Of a DNA stretch of 64,000 nt, positions 50,843 to 59,701 are shown in pieces. The stretch lies in assembly GCA_050246015.1 (NCBI GenBank), contig JBFWWU010000020.1, forward strand, positions 1 through 64,000, read 5' to 3'. The DNA is from JTS-AC122 sp050246015. GTDB taxonomy: Bacteria > Planctomycetota > Phycisphaerae > Phycisphaerales > UBA1924. Within the stretch, counting starts at the first letter, position 1. Every line of letters begins with the position of its first letter. Position numbers and translations under genes: made by a program. The notes below the pieces were generated by a model. The model did no database searches, was not told the DNA's origin, and saw nothing but the letters and a program-made list of their open reading frames with translations.

Positions 50843-52627
50843 ATGGACCCGCTCTTTGACCAACGCCGCTTCCTGATCCCGTTCCGCTCGACGCTGCTCC
50901 CGCAGATCTTCACGGACACGCTCGTGATCGGCGCGGGGGTCGCCGGCCTGCGCGCCGCGCTCGCCGCGGCCCAGGACGGGGGCGAGGTCATCATCCTCTG
51001 CAAAGAGGCCGCCGAACTCTCCAACACCGCCTGGGCCCAGGGCGGCATCGCCGCCGCGCTCTCCTCTCAGGACTCCGCGGAGTACCACGTCGCCGACACC
51101 CTGAACGCCGGCGCGGGCCTCTGCGACGAGCCCATCGTCCGCCGCATCGTCGGGTCCGGCCCGGCCCGCCTTCGTGAACTCCTGGACTGGGGACTCCGGC
51201 TCGACCGCGACGCCTCGGGCGAGATCCTCCTGGGACAGGAAGGCGCTCACTCCCACCACCGCATCGTCCACGCCGACGGCGACGCCACCGGTCGCGAACT
51301 CGTCCGATGCCTGATCGAACGAATCCGTGGCGCCGCCGGCATCCGCCTCTTCAGCAACTGCTTCGCCATCGACCTCGTCACCCCTTCTGACGAAGCCGGC
51401 GCGCCGGTCATGGGCGCGATCACCCATCATCCGCGCTACGGCCTCCAGATGATCTGGGCCAAATCCACCATCCTCGCCGCCGGCGGCGCGGGAATGGTCT
51501 ACCGCGAAACCACCAACCCCAGGGTCGCCACCGCCGACGGTATCGCCATGGCCTACCGCGCCGGCGCCACCGTCGCCGACATGGCCTTCGTCCAGTTCCA
51601 CCCCACCACCCTCTACCTCGCCGGCGCCCATCGCTCGCTCATCTCCGAAGCCGTCCGCGGCGAAGGCGCGCACCTCCTCGATCAGGCCGGCCATCGCTTC
51701 ATGACCGCCGAGCATCCCCTCGCCGAACTCGCCCCGCGCGACATCGTCTCCCGCGCCATCGTCCGCCGCCTCGCCACCCACGGCGGCACCCACGTCTTCC
51801 TCGATGTCCGCCATCTCTCCAACTTCCCCCTCCGCTTCCCGGGCATCGCCTCCCTCCTGGCCCAGTATGACCTCGATCCCGCTCGACACCTCATTCCCGT
51901 CAACCCCGCCGCCCATTACACCATCGGCGGCGTCTGGACCGACGACCACGGGCAGACCGACGTCCCAGGCCTCTTCGCCGCCGGTGAAGTCTCCTGCACC
52001 GGTCTGCACGGCGCCAACCGCCTCGCCAGCAACTCCCTGCTGGAAGGGCTCGTCATGGGCGAGGTCGTCGGCCGACACGCCCGCCTGGCCGCACAGGCCT
52101 CCCGGCTTGGCGCCACCCCCGGCCCTCGACAAGCCGCCCTGGCCAACGGCGCCACCAGCAAACTCGGCGATGAGTCCGCCGCCAGCCGCTGGTCCGGCGC
52201 CGGCGTCCCCCCCGCCCCCATCCCCATCATCAGCGACATCCGCCCCAGCGAGCACGGCGAACTCGACCTCGCCGACGTCCTCTCCTCCCTCCGTTCCGCC
52301 ATGTGGCGCAACGCCGGCATCGAACGCACCGCCGCCAAACTCCGCGACGGCGCCGACATGATCGACTTCTGGGCACGCTACACCCTCGACAAGATCTTCG
52401 ACGACCCCACCGGCTGGCAGGCCCAGAACATGCTCCTCGTCGCCGCCCTCATCACCCGTTCCGCGTCCTGGCGCAAAGAGTCCAGAGGATGCCACTGGCG
52501 TGCCGACGCGACGGAACCCAGCCCCCAGTTCCGCGTACACGACTGCTGGCGCCGCGCCGCGCACGCCGCACCCTCCGAACCCACTCTCCGTCCCGTCCTC
52601 TCAGAAGAACCGCACGTGCCCGCGTGA
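50843..52627 (+). CDS. nadB: L-aspartate oxidase
   Basis: 594 residues from the ATG at 50843; longer upstream readings cross the glycosylase gene. First step of NAD synthesis: L-Asp to iminosuccinate, with FAD. Seen: DTLVIGAGVAGLRAALAAA (FAD dinucleotide motif), LSNTAWAQGGIAAAL, SHHRIVHADGDATGRELV, MAFVQFHPTTLYLAG, RGEGAHLLDQAG, and HYTIGGVWTDDHGQTDVPGLFAAGEVSCTGLHGANRLASNSLLEGLV. nadA and nadC are not in this window. The stop overlaps the GTG of the next gene (GTGA), so they are coupled. Confidence 0.95.
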   Translation: MDPLFDQRRFLIPFRSTLLPQIFTDTLVIGAGVAGLRAALAAAQDGGEVIILCKEAAELSNTAWAQGGIAAALSSQDSAEYHVADTLNAGAGLCDEPIVRRIVGSGPARLRELLDWGLRLDRDASGEILLGQEGAHSHHRIVHADGDATGRELVRCLIERIRGAAGIRLFSNCFAIDLVTPSDEAGAPVMGAITHHPRYGLQMIWAKSTILAAGGAGMVYRETTNPRVATADGIAMAYRAGATVADMAFVQFHPTTLYLAGAHRSLISEAVRGEGAHLLDQAGHRFMTAEHPLAELAPRDIVSRAIVRRLATHGGTHVFLDVRHLSNFPLRFPGIASLLAQYDLDPARHLIPVNPAAHYTIGGVWTDDHGQTDVPGLFAAGEVSCTGLHGANRLASNSLLEGLVMGEVVGRHARLAAQASRLGATPGPRQAALANGATSKLGDESAASRWSGAGVPPAPIPIISDIRPSEHGELDLADVLSSLRSAMWRNAGIERTAAKLRDGADMIDFWARYTLDKIFDDPTGWQAQNMLLVAALITRSASWRKESRGCHWRADATEPSPQFRVHDCWRRAAHAAPSEPTLRPVLSEEPHVPA

Positions 52628-53271
52628 AACTCTCGCTTCGACATCCCCCCTCCGGAGTTTCGCTCGCCCCGACCCGCGCGAGCCCCCGCCGCCCTCTCGC
52701 CACCGCTGCCGGGATCCTCCTTGTCTGGCTCGCCTCGCCCGGCTGCTCCACCGAGCAGAAAGTCGTCAGTTACCACCCCTTCCTCGCCAATCTCCCCGAC
52801 GCCCAGACCGGCTTCGCACCCGTCGGCGACCGCTTCGCCGGCGTCCAGGACCCCAACCTCGCTCCCTCCGACGACCCCGCCAAGATGGTCGTCACCAACC
52901 CCGACGGCTCCGTCACGCTCGTCTCCGCCAGCATCCGCCAACTCATGTCGCAGGTCATCAACTGCCTCAAGTCCGACGAACTCGAAATCCTCCACGACCA
53001 ACTTGTCGCCGAGGACACCAAGCGCGAGTACCGCGCCCGCGGCAAGGACTCCTTCGCCTTCGTCGAATATCTCTTCCGAAACCGCGCGGACGTCCTGGAA
53101 CTGTTCACCCGCATGCCCATGGCCGAGAACACGCCCGCCGTCGCCTTGCACCAGGCCGCCCGAAACACGTTCAAACTCCAACTTACCGGCATCGCGACCA
53201 AGGGCTTGTACTTTTCCACGCTCTGGGTCACCCACGAAAAGGGCACGTGGAAGATCATGTGGATCGAATAG
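52624..53271 (+). CDS. putative lipoprotein, unknown
   Basis: 215 residues from GTG at 52624, inside the stop of nadB (GTGA overlap). An N-terminal Arg-rich n-region, hydrophobic stretch (AAGILLVWLASPGC) and Cys give a lipoprotein signal. The mature part has a largely alpha pattern with conserved-looking VGDRFAGVQDPNLAPSDDPAKMV, EILHDQLVAEDTKREY, and a final aromatic beta strand WVTHEKGTWKIMWIE. Likely outer-membrane-anchored; function unknown. The downstream C-rich tract separates it from the TVP38-type gene. Confidence 0.65.
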   Translation: MKLSLRHPPSGVSLAPTRASPRRPLATAAGILLVWLASPGCSTEQKVVSYHPFLANLPDAQTGFAPVGDRFAGVQDPNLAPSDDPAKMVVTNPDGSVTLVSASIRQLMSQVINCLKSDELEILHDQLVAEDTKREYRARGKDSFAFVEYLFRNRADVLELFTRMPMAENTPAVALHQAARNTFKLQLTGIATKGLYFSTLWVTHEKGTWKIMWIE

Positions 53272-53285
53272 CGGCAGCAGGACTC

Positions 53286-53360
53286 GTTCTCCCCGCCCGT
53301 CCACACCCCCTCCACCCCCCCGCTCCTCCACCCCCCCGCTCCCCCGCTCCCCCGCTCTCC
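53286..53360. repeat. C-rich low-complexity spacer
   Basis: A run of CCCCCGCT-like units and long C tracts with few other bases lies between the lipoprotein gene and the next gene. It is likely unstable in length. No feature is read in it. Confidence 0.6.
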
Positions 53361-53389
53361 TGTCAGGCCCCACATCGCTAGCCTTGGCC

Positions 53390-54226
53390 ATGCCAGACGC
53401 GCCTACACCTGCACCGCGTTCCGATGCCGCGGCATCCCCCCTTGCGTCGCCGCACCCGGAGACCACCAACCGGGAACTCATCAAAAAACTCGGCCCGGCC
53501 AGCATCCTCGCCGTGCTCTGGGCCACCGCCCCGGCCCTCTGCGGCTTTCTCCTGCTTGCCAAGATCAAACCCCTCGCCGATTGGCTCACCCAGAGCCCAA
53601 CCTACGGCCTTGCCGGTTACATCGCCGTCTTCATGGTCTCCGCGGGCCTGGGATTCCTCCCCACCTACGCCCAGTCCATCCTGGGCGGGTGGGTCTTTGG
53701 CTTTACACTCGGCTTCCCCGCCGCCCTCCTCGGGTTTGCCGGCGGCTCCCTGATCGGTTACTTCGTCGCCCGCGGCGTCTCCCAACAGCGCGTCCAGGAT
53801 GTCATCAACTCTCGCCCCAAATGGAAAGCCGTCCGCGAAGCGCTCATCGGCCAAGGCTTCTGGAAGACCTTCGGCATCATCGCCCTGGTTCGCCTGCCCC
53901 CCAACTCTCCCTTCGCCGTTACCAATCTCCTGCTCTCCACCGCCGGCGTCCGGCTCCTTCCCTACACGCTCGGCACCATCGTCGGCATGGCGCCTCGCAC
54001 CGGACTGGCCGTCTTTCTCGCTCACGCCGCCGCCTCCAGTGCCGCCACCACCGCCGGCGCGCCTACCGATATCCTCACCTTTGTCAAGCACGGGAACACC
54101 TGGGTCATCATCGGCGGGCTGGCCGTCTTCGTCATCGTCCTCGCGATCATCGGCGCGCTGGCCAACAAGGCCATCGACCGCGTCACCGCTGCGCGCCCCG
54201 CATCCGCCCAGACCACACAGCCTTGA
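53390..54226 (+). CDS. TVP38/TMEM64-type (SNARE-associated) membrane protein
   Basis: 278 residues from the ATG at 53390. A Pro/Ala-rich N-terminus is followed by about six membrane helices with the family signature: LGFLPTYAQSILGGWVFGFTLGFPAALLGFAGGSLIGYFVARG, then WKTFGIIALVRLPPNSPFAVTNLLLSTAGVRLLPYTLGTIVGMAPRT. The reentrant-loop half (PNSPFAVTN) is well kept. VTT-domain family (DedA superfamily); roles include lipid flipping and membrane homeostasis. It has no clear operon partner. Confidence 0.85.
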   Translation: MPDAPTPAPRSDAAASPLASPHPETTNRELIKKLGPASILAVLWATAPALCGFLLLAKIKPLADWLTQSPTYGLAGYIAVFMVSAGLGFLPTYAQSILGGWVFGFTLGFPAALLGFAGGSLIGYFVARGVSQQRVQDVINSRPKWKAVREALIGQGFWKTFGIIALVRLPPNSPFAVTNLLLSTAGVRLLPYTLGTIVGMAPRTGLAVFLAHAAASSAATTAGAPTDILTFVKHGNTWVIIGGLAVFVIVLAIIGALANKAIDRVTAARPASAQTTQP

Positions 54227-54337
54227 GCCATGCTTCTCGGACGCCGCCCACTTGCGGGGGTTCGTTTCCCCGCGGCTCTTCCATTTTTTCTTCCCACCAC
54301 CCTGCGCCACCGGCCGTCTCGGAGGTATATTCCTCAC

Positions 54338-54670
54338 ATGGCTGCCTTGAGAGAGAGTCGAGCCGATCGGCTGCATGCTCGCATGTGCCTGTCCTGCGGC
54401 TACCAGGGCCGCGAACTGCAACAACGCGATGAAGCCTCCGCCTACTCCTGCCCCTTCTGCGGGGCGGACTTGTACGCCCGCCCCGCGCGGAGTTACGCCG
54501 AGATGGAGGGCCTGGCGCCCCTCACCTCGCTCGACTGCGTCATCCTCGACGCCGCCGACTCGATCCCATCCTGCCCGCGACGCCGGGCCGCCCCGCGCGG
54601 CTTCATCCGTACGTTGATCCACCGCGTCGCCTCCCGGGTCCGCCGCGCCCTGAACCTCAGCCGCGCATGA
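54338..54670 (+). CDS. small zinc-ribbon protein
   Basis: 110 residues from the ATG at 54338 (GGAGG 12 bases upstream). Two CxxC pairs are in the first 50 residues (CLSCGYQGRELQQRD, CPFCGADLY) and suggest one zinc ribbon, followed by a Ser/Pro and Arg-rich tail (LIHRVASRVRRALNLSRA). A nucleic-acid-binding or regulatory role is possible. Its 3' end overlaps the convergent glycosyltransferase gene by 14 bases. Confidence 0.65.
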   Translation: MAALRESRADRLHARMCLSCGYQGRELQQRDEASAYSCPFCGADLYARPARSYAEMEGLAPLTSLDCVILDAADSIPSCPRRRAAPRGFIRTLIHRVASRVRRALNLSRA

Positions 54671-55664
54671 CCCCGGCCCCCGCCGCTCGCGTCCGGACCC
54701 CCGCGCCCGCGATCAGCGCTTCCTCTCGCACCATCTCGCCGCGCTCGTAGACCCGCACGATCGGCGCCGCCTGCCCCGCGCCCGGGTCAAGCCCCAGTCG
54801 GCACCGCGCCCCGAACTCCATCGCGAACCGCGCCGCGTTGGGCGAATCCTCCCACGCCACCGGCGCCCGCGTCGCGTGCCACTGGTGCATCGCCACCGCC
54901 GTCCCCACGCCGATCACCGGCTTCACCCCCGCCCGGTACAACCGGCGCCCAAGGTCGTCATCCTCCTGCCCATACCCCACGTACGCCTCGTCGAATCCAT
55001 TCACGCGCACATAGTCGTCAAGCCCCACCGAGAAGTTCGCGCTGAGCAACTTGGGCTTGTGCGGCTTGGCCAGCCCCAGCCGCCTCAGAAACGCCGCCCT
55101 CACATACCGCCGGTGCCGCCACCGCAGCATGGCCATCTGCTCCTTCGTCGGTCGGACCGGCCACAACCCCTGGCGCATCCGCTCATCCGACATCGCTTCG
55201 GTCTGCTCCGCCGTGAGGTCAATCCGGAACCCGACCACCAGCCCGCCGTGCCTCCCAAGCGACACATGCATCGCCTGTGCTTCGGGCACCGGACAGCAGT
55301 CACCATCCAAAAACCACAGCCGCTCGCTCGCTTCGCCGAACTTCTCACCCGCTCCCGTCGGCTCCGAGCGCCCCATCCACCCAAGTTGCATCCCCGCGCG
55401 CACCGCGTTGTTCCGCACCTGGCTGCTCCGCGATTCCCCCTGATGCGCCCGCTGCACCAGCCCGATCGTCAGGCTCGCGCCCTCGTCCATCCGGTGCGTC
55501 AGCCGGGCACTGCACTCACTCACCAGTTCGCGGATCCCCGCGTCGTCGGTATCGCATGAGACGATGATGCTCGCCGGACGGTCGGTCTGGCACGACACGC
55601 CCCACAGCGTGCGCTCCAGGTGCCGCGTCGTATGCGTGCAGATGATCACGTGCGTTCCCGTCAT
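54657..55664 (-). CDS. GT2 glycosyltransferase
   Basis: 335 residues from the ATG at 55664 (MTGTHVIICTHTTRHLERTL); the longer reading to 55835 has no GT sequence. GT2 landmarks: VIICTHTTRHLERTLWGVSCQTDRPASIIVSCDTDD, LWFLDGDCCPVPEAQA (DGD metal site), LLSANFSVGLDDYVRVNGFDEAYVGYGQEDDDLGRRL (acceptor end, EDDDLG). Likely makes surface glycans; the sugar is unknown. It is divergent from the sensor kinase, 310 bases away. Confidence 0.8.
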   Translation of the reverse strand: MTGTHVIICTHTTRHLERTLWGVSCQTDRPASIIVSCDTDDAGIRELVSECSARLTHRMDEGASLTIGLVQRAHQGESRSSQVRNNAVRAGMQLGWMGRSEPTGAGEKFGEASERLWFLDGDCCPVPEAQAMHVSLGRHGGLVVGFRIDLTAEQTEAMSDERMRQGLWPVRPTKEQMAMLRWRHRRYVRAAFLRRLGLAKPHKPKLLSANFSVGLDDYVRVNGFDEAYVGYGQEDDDLGRRLYRAGVKPVIGVGTAVAMHQWHATRAPVAWEDSPNAARFAMEFGARCRLGLDPGAGQAAPIVRVYERGEMVREEALIAGAGVRTRAAGAGVMRG

Positions 55665-55975
55665 GGCCGCCCGAGTGTATGAGACCCGTTCCCAGCGCGA
55701 CCGAACCGCACGCCCCGCCCTCACTCCCGTCTCTCGGCACTCGTTGAGTGCCGCTTCCGGACGTGAATGTCCCGTGCACTCGTGAGGAAATCCCGCCGCG
55801 CGAGAACTCGCTCGCACCACCCTCATACCGCACATTCTTGTGCGGAATGCCGACTCCCCCTGTTCCTTGGTCGTCGTCCATCGTCACGCAGACCACGCCC
55901 GGACGATCCGGTATACTCGAAAAAGTGCATGCCGGCCCGCGCGCCGTGCGATGAACTCCAAAGACAGGATTCACA
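55665..55975. other. divergent intergenic region with kinase promoter
   Basis: 311 bases between the reverse-strand glycosyltransferase and the sensor kinase. A 7-bp hairpin (GGCACTC-GTT-GAGTGCC, 55736-55752) is present. No coding frame is supported. Confidence 0.5.
55889..55917 (+). promoter_or_regulatory. candidate promoter of the sensor kinase operon
   Basis: -35-like CAGACC (55889-55894, weak), 17-base spacer, -10 TATACT (55912-55917, good). It would give a leader of about 52 bases before the ATG at 55976. Confidence 0.4.
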
Positions 55976-57946
55976 ATGCAACACCACGGGCATGGGGCAA
56001 CGGCGGCTTCCGACTCGCTCTGGCAGTTCATCCAGGGATTGTTCAACTCCAGCGACTTCATGCCCCGCGCGCAGTGCGTCTTCGGGCGCCTCGACGTCAT
56101 CTGGCTGCACGTCATCTCCGACGCCCTCATCGCCCTCTCGTACTACTCCATTCCCATCGCGCTGATCGTCTTCGTCCGCCGCCGTCGCGACCTCGCCTTC
56201 AACTGGATCTTCATGATGTTCGCCGCGTTCATCCTCGCGTGCGGCACCACCCACATTATGAGCATCATCGCCTTCTGGTATCCCCTCTATCGCCTCGACG
56301 GCGTCCTCAAGGCCGGCACCGGTCTGATCTCCACCGCCACCGCCGTCGCCCTCTGGCCGCTGCTCCCCAAAGCCATCGCCCTTCCCAGCCCCGCCGCCCT
56401 CCGCGCCAAAAACATCGAACTCGAATCCACAGCCGCCGTCCTCCTCCAGACCCGCGACGATCTCCAGCGCTCGCACGACGAACTCGAGCGCCGCGTCGCC
56501 GAGCGCACCGCTCAACTCGCCGAGGCCAACCGCAACCTCCAACTCGAGAATGTCGCTCGCTCCAGGGCCGAGGCCCGCCTGCTCGAAAGCGAGACGCGTT
56601 TCAAACTCGCCCTCCGCGGCGTCCCCATCGTCGTCTTCAGCCAGGACCGCGACCTGCGCTTCACCTGGGTCTACAACTCCTGGCTCGGCCTCTCCGACGC
56701 CGACGTCATCGGCCGCACCGACGCCGAACTCTGCGATCCCGAGAGCGCCCGCCGCCTGACCGCCCTCAAACGCTCCGTCCTCGACTCCGCCGTGGGCGTC
56801 CGCGAGCAACTCCCCATCACCCGCGCCAACCAGACCCGCGTCCTGGACCTGCTCATCGAGCCGCTCCTGGACCCCGACGGCCTCCTCGTCGGCCTCACCG
56901 GGGTCGCCCTCGATATCACCCAGCAGAGCCGCGTCAAGCAGGAACTCGAGTTCCAGAAGTACGCCCTGGATCAGCACGCCATCGTCGCCATCACCGACAA
57001 CAAGGGCAAGATCACCTACGTCAACGACAAGTTCTGCGCCATCAGCCAGTACTCGCGCGAAGAACTCATCGGGCAGGACCACCGCATCGTCAACTCCGGC
57101 TTCCACCCCAGAACCTTCTTCCGCGACATGTACGCCACCGTCGCCGCCGGCAACGTCTGGCGCGACGAGATCAGGAACCGCGCCAAGGACGGCAGCATCT
57201 ACTGGGTGGACACCACCATCGTCCCCATGCGCGACGCCGACGCCCGCATCACCAACTACGTCGCCATCCGCAGCGATATCACCGGCCGCAAACGCGCCGA
57301 AGAGAACCTCCGCCTGCTCGTCGCCGAACTCGACCACCGCGTCAAGAACAACCTCTCCGTCGTCCTCTCCATCGCCCAGGCCACCATGCGCCATTCGACC
57401 TCCATCGAACAGTTCGGCCACAACCTCGTCGGCCGCATCCGCGCCCTGGCACGCACCCATTCCGCCCTCGCCGCCGCCCGCTGGGAGGGCGCCAGCCTCA
57501 GCGAGATCCTCCGCGTCACCCTCGAAGCACACGCCGTCGAGGGCACCAACCGCGTTTCATTCAACGGCCCCAGCCTCATGCTCTCGCACCGCGCCGCCTC
57601 CGTCCTCTCCACCACCTTCAACGAACTCGCCACCAACGCCTCCAAATACGGCGCCCTCTCTTCTCCCGCCGGCCGCGTCTGCGTCACATGGCAAGTCCAG
57701 TACGAGCACGAGCAGTCCCCTTCCCTCGTCATCCTCTGGGTCGAATCCGCCGGCCCCCCCGTCTCGCCTCCCACCCGAAGGGGACTCGGCACCCAGTTCA
57801 TCCGCGAAGGCGTCGAATACGAACTCGAAGGCGCCGTCACCCTCGAGTTCCCCTCCTCCGGCCTGCGCTGCCGGATTTCCATCCCCTGCGATGTCGCCAT
57901 CGCGGGTCACGAGCGACCGGTGGGGACCCTCGAAAGTCACGCATGA
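55976..57946 (+). CDS. HWE histidine kinase with ethylene-receptor-like membrane domain and two PAS domains
   Basis: 656 residues. Three membrane helices (~42-68, 74-99, ~110-135) match the ethylene-binding domain of plant ETR1: LHVISDALIALSYYSIP, then ILACGTTHIMSIIAFW. The copper ligands D25, C65 and H69 of ETR1 correspond to D49, C89, H93, with identical spacing (40 and 4). A coiled coil (~150-205), PAS (~208-318) and PAS (~326-440) follow, then an HWE/HisKA_2 kinase: H454 in ELDHRVKNNL, the WEGASLSEI motif and NELATNASKYGALS (N-box). A copper-based gas sensor is likely. Its gene overlaps that of its response regulator (ATGA). Confidence 0.85.
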   Translation: MQHHGHGATAASDSLWQFIQGLFNSSDFMPRAQCVFGRLDVIWLHVISDALIALSYYSIPIALIVFVRRRRDLAFNWIFMMFAAFILACGTTHIMSIIAFWYPLYRLDGVLKAGTGLISTATAVALWPLLPKAIALPSPAALRAKNIELESTAAVLLQTRDDLQRSHDELERRVAERTAQLAEANRNLQLENVARSRAEARLLESETRFKLALRGVPIVVFSQDRDLRFTWVYNSWLGLSDADVIGRTDAELCDPESARRLTALKRSVLDSAVGVREQLPITRANQTRVLDLLIEPLLDPDGLLVGLTGVALDITQQSRVKQELEFQKYALDQHAIVAITDNKGKITYVNDKFCAISQYSREELIGQDHRIVNSGFHPRTFFRDMYATVAAGNVWRDEIRNRAKDGSIYWVDTTIVPMRDADARITNYVAIRSDITGRKRAEENLRLLVAELDHRVKNNLSVVLSIAQATMRHSTSIEQFGHNLVGRIRALARTHSALAAARWEGASLSEILRVTLEAHAVEGTNRVSFNGPSLMLSHRAASVLSTTFNELATNASKYGALSSPAGRVCVTWQVQYEHEQSPSLVILWVESAGPPVSPPTRRGLGTQFIREGVEYELEGAVTLEFPSSGLRCRISIPCDVAIAGHERPVGTLESHA

Positions 57947-58341
57947 CACCCAACCCTTCCCTCGATCCGCCCCAGGCCTCCACCACCGCGTCCTTCCGCG
58001 TCCTGGTCGTGGAAGACTCCTATCACGCCGCGAGCATCCTCAACTCCATCCTCGAATCGCTCGGGGTGGAAGTCGTCGGACCGGTTCCCTCCGTCCGCCG
58101 CGCCATGGCGACCCTCAAGACAACTCACCCCGACGCCGCCGTCCTCGACATCAACCTCGGCAACGAGAGCGTCCAGCCCGTCGCCGAGCGACTGCGCGAA
58201 CTCAACATCCCCTTCTTCTTCGTCTCCGGCTACACCAGCCCCAGGATGCTCTCCGCCGAGTTCAAGTCCTGCGTCCTGCTCAACAAGCCCGTTGAGCCCG
58301 AACTCGTCCGCCGGGAAATCTCACGCCTCCGCTCCGCGTGA
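57943..58341 (+). CDS. single-domain response regulator
   Basis: 132 residues from the ATG at 57943, overlapping the kinase stop by ATGA. A CheY-like receiver: VVEDSYHAA (acidic pair E24, D25), VLDINLGNE (phospho-acceptor D69), VSGYTSPR (Ser), and LLNKPV (conserved Lys at 115). There is no output domain, so it acts through partner proteins or a phosphotransfer chain. It is the obvious partner of the ethylene-receptor-like HWE kinase. Confidence 0.9.
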   Translation: MTPNPSLDPPQASTTASFRVLVVEDSYHAASILNSILESLGVEVVGPVPSVRRAMATLKTTHPDAAVLDINLGNESVQPVAERLRELNIPFFFVSGYTSPRMLSAEFKSCVLLNKPVEPELVRREISRLRSA

Positions 58342-58376
58342 TCCCCGCCGAATCGCCCGGAGTCACGCCGACACAA

Positions 58377-59609
58377 TCATCCGTCGGCCAAAGCATCCGC
58401 GTCACCGCCGTCGCCGCTCCCTATGGCATTCTCGGCGCGCCGAGGAACGAACGCCAGCATCAACTCCCGGTTCGCCACCAGCCGGTCCCCTTCCTCCCGC
58501 GCGAGTTTCATCCGGACCACCGCGGCGACGTCCCGCAACAGAGTTCGATCGCTCAACCTCGCATAACTCACCGCCAGTTCGGGCGACAACTCCCGCGTCC
58601 TCGCGCGCTCAATTCCACGCCTGCCGAGCCGCGTGAGGTCGAGCACCAGTTGTCGCCGCCGTCGTCCGGTCTTTGAGTCGTGCCCCCGGAACTGTTCGTA
58701 GATGTAGTTCTCCCACGTTACTTCCATCTGCTGACGATGCACGACGTCTATTTGCTCGCGGAGACCGTCGCGGAAACCCTCGATCGCGTACATCAGGAAC
58801 GGCATCACGTCCCCTCCCGATTTGCTCGCGCGGTCGAGTTCACGATAATACTGCGAGCGCGTCTGGTTGTAATGGTTGCTGAGCAACTGTGTCGCTGGGC
58901 TCGGCACGCCGGACTGCATCAGGATGCGCACTTCCACCATGCGTGCAGTTCGCCCGTTTCCATCGCCGAACGGATGGATCCACGCCAGGTACAGGTGCGC
59001 CATGATCGCCTTCAGGATTGACTCCGGCACCGCATCGAGCAGCGGATTCTCAGGATCACTCCACGGCGTCGAAAGCCATTTGGTCAACCTTCCAAGCAGG
59101 TATTCACATTCCGACCTCGGCGCCCCTCGATATCCCGCGACTCCGATGTCCACCGTCGGTATCTCCCCGGGCTTCACGTGTTCGTCAAGTTCAAGATCTC
59201 GTAGTACTCCTCGGTTGTAATGCTTGATCGTTTCCACAGTGAGCACAGTGTTCCGATGCTCATAGATGTCCTTCGAAGTTTCTCTCATGAGTTCGAGCAC
59301 ATTTTCGATCTCTCGCTTCATGTAGATTTTTGATGCCGCCACATCTAACTTCCCGCGCACGGCCGCCTCGACTTGCTCCTGCGTCAGGGTGTTCCCCTCG
59401 ATCGCGGTCGTCGCTCGAATCCCCTTTGCCAGATACAGTCGGTGGAGTCGTCTGGCTGTTTTCGGACGCAGGGGGACCCTCGATAGATGTTCGCATTTCG
59501 AGCTGCACTCACCCAGCATCATCCAGAACCGGGCCGGTGCATCCTGAAGATGGAGGGTGAACGTGAGCCAGGGATGTGTCGCTGAGTATTTCACACCTTT
59601 TGTCACCAA
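58377..59609 (-). CDS. Fic-domain protein (class II, N-terminal inhibitory motif)
   Basis: 410 residues. The Fic catalytic loop is canonical, HPFGDGNGRTAR (H212 on), so it likely AMPylates a protein target with ATP. The inhibitory motif (S/T)xxxE(G/N) is seen at T67-G72 (TTAIEG), placing it in class II. A C-terminal ~100 residues look like a winged helix, suggesting self-regulation. There is no ATG in the first 29 codons: the start is TTG 59609, GTG 59606 or later. Promoter DNA is unusually AT-rich with nested repeats. A solitary Fic gene, possibly acquired. Confidence 0.8.
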   Translation of the reverse strand: MVTKGVKYSATHPWLTFTLHLQDAPARFWMMLGECSSKCEHLSRVPLRPKTARRLHRLYLAKGIRATTAIEGNTLTQEQVEAAVRGKLDVAASKIYMKREIENVLELMRETSKDIYEHRNTVLTVETIKHYNRGVLRDLELDEHVKPGEIPTVDIGVAGYRGAPRSECEYLLGRLTKWLSTPWSDPENPLLDAVPESILKAIMAHLYLAWIHPFGDGNGRTARMVEVRILMQSGVPSPATQLLSNHYNQTRSQYYRELDRASKSGGDVMPFLMYAIEGFRDGLREQIDVVHRQQMEVTWENYIYEQFRGHDSKTGRRRRQLVLDLTRLGRRGIERARTRELSPELAVSYARLSDRTLLRDVAAVVRMKLAREEGDRLVANRELMLAFVPRRAENAIGSGDGGDADALADG

Positions 59610-59640
59610 TAGTTCATGTAAAATACATCAAATAGTGACA
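59601..59640. promoter_or_regulatory. AT-rich inverted-repeat region at the fic start
   Basis: TGTCAC (59601-59606) and GTGACA (59635-59640) form an outer repeat, and ATGTA-AAA-TACAT (59616-59628) an inner one, in DNA much richer in A/T than the surroundings. It overlaps the possible starts of the fic gene and may be an operator. Confidence 0.55.
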
Positions 59641-59701
59641 CTTTGTCATTCAAACTGTCCACATCATTGACGCACCCGATGTCCCGCACATCTCCCGATC
59701 C

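Noticed and set aside
55840..57942. Long frame fused to the response regulator
   Set aside because: The part before 57943 is an Arg/Pro-rich shadow of the kinase gene; the receiver starts at the ATG overlapping the kinase stop.
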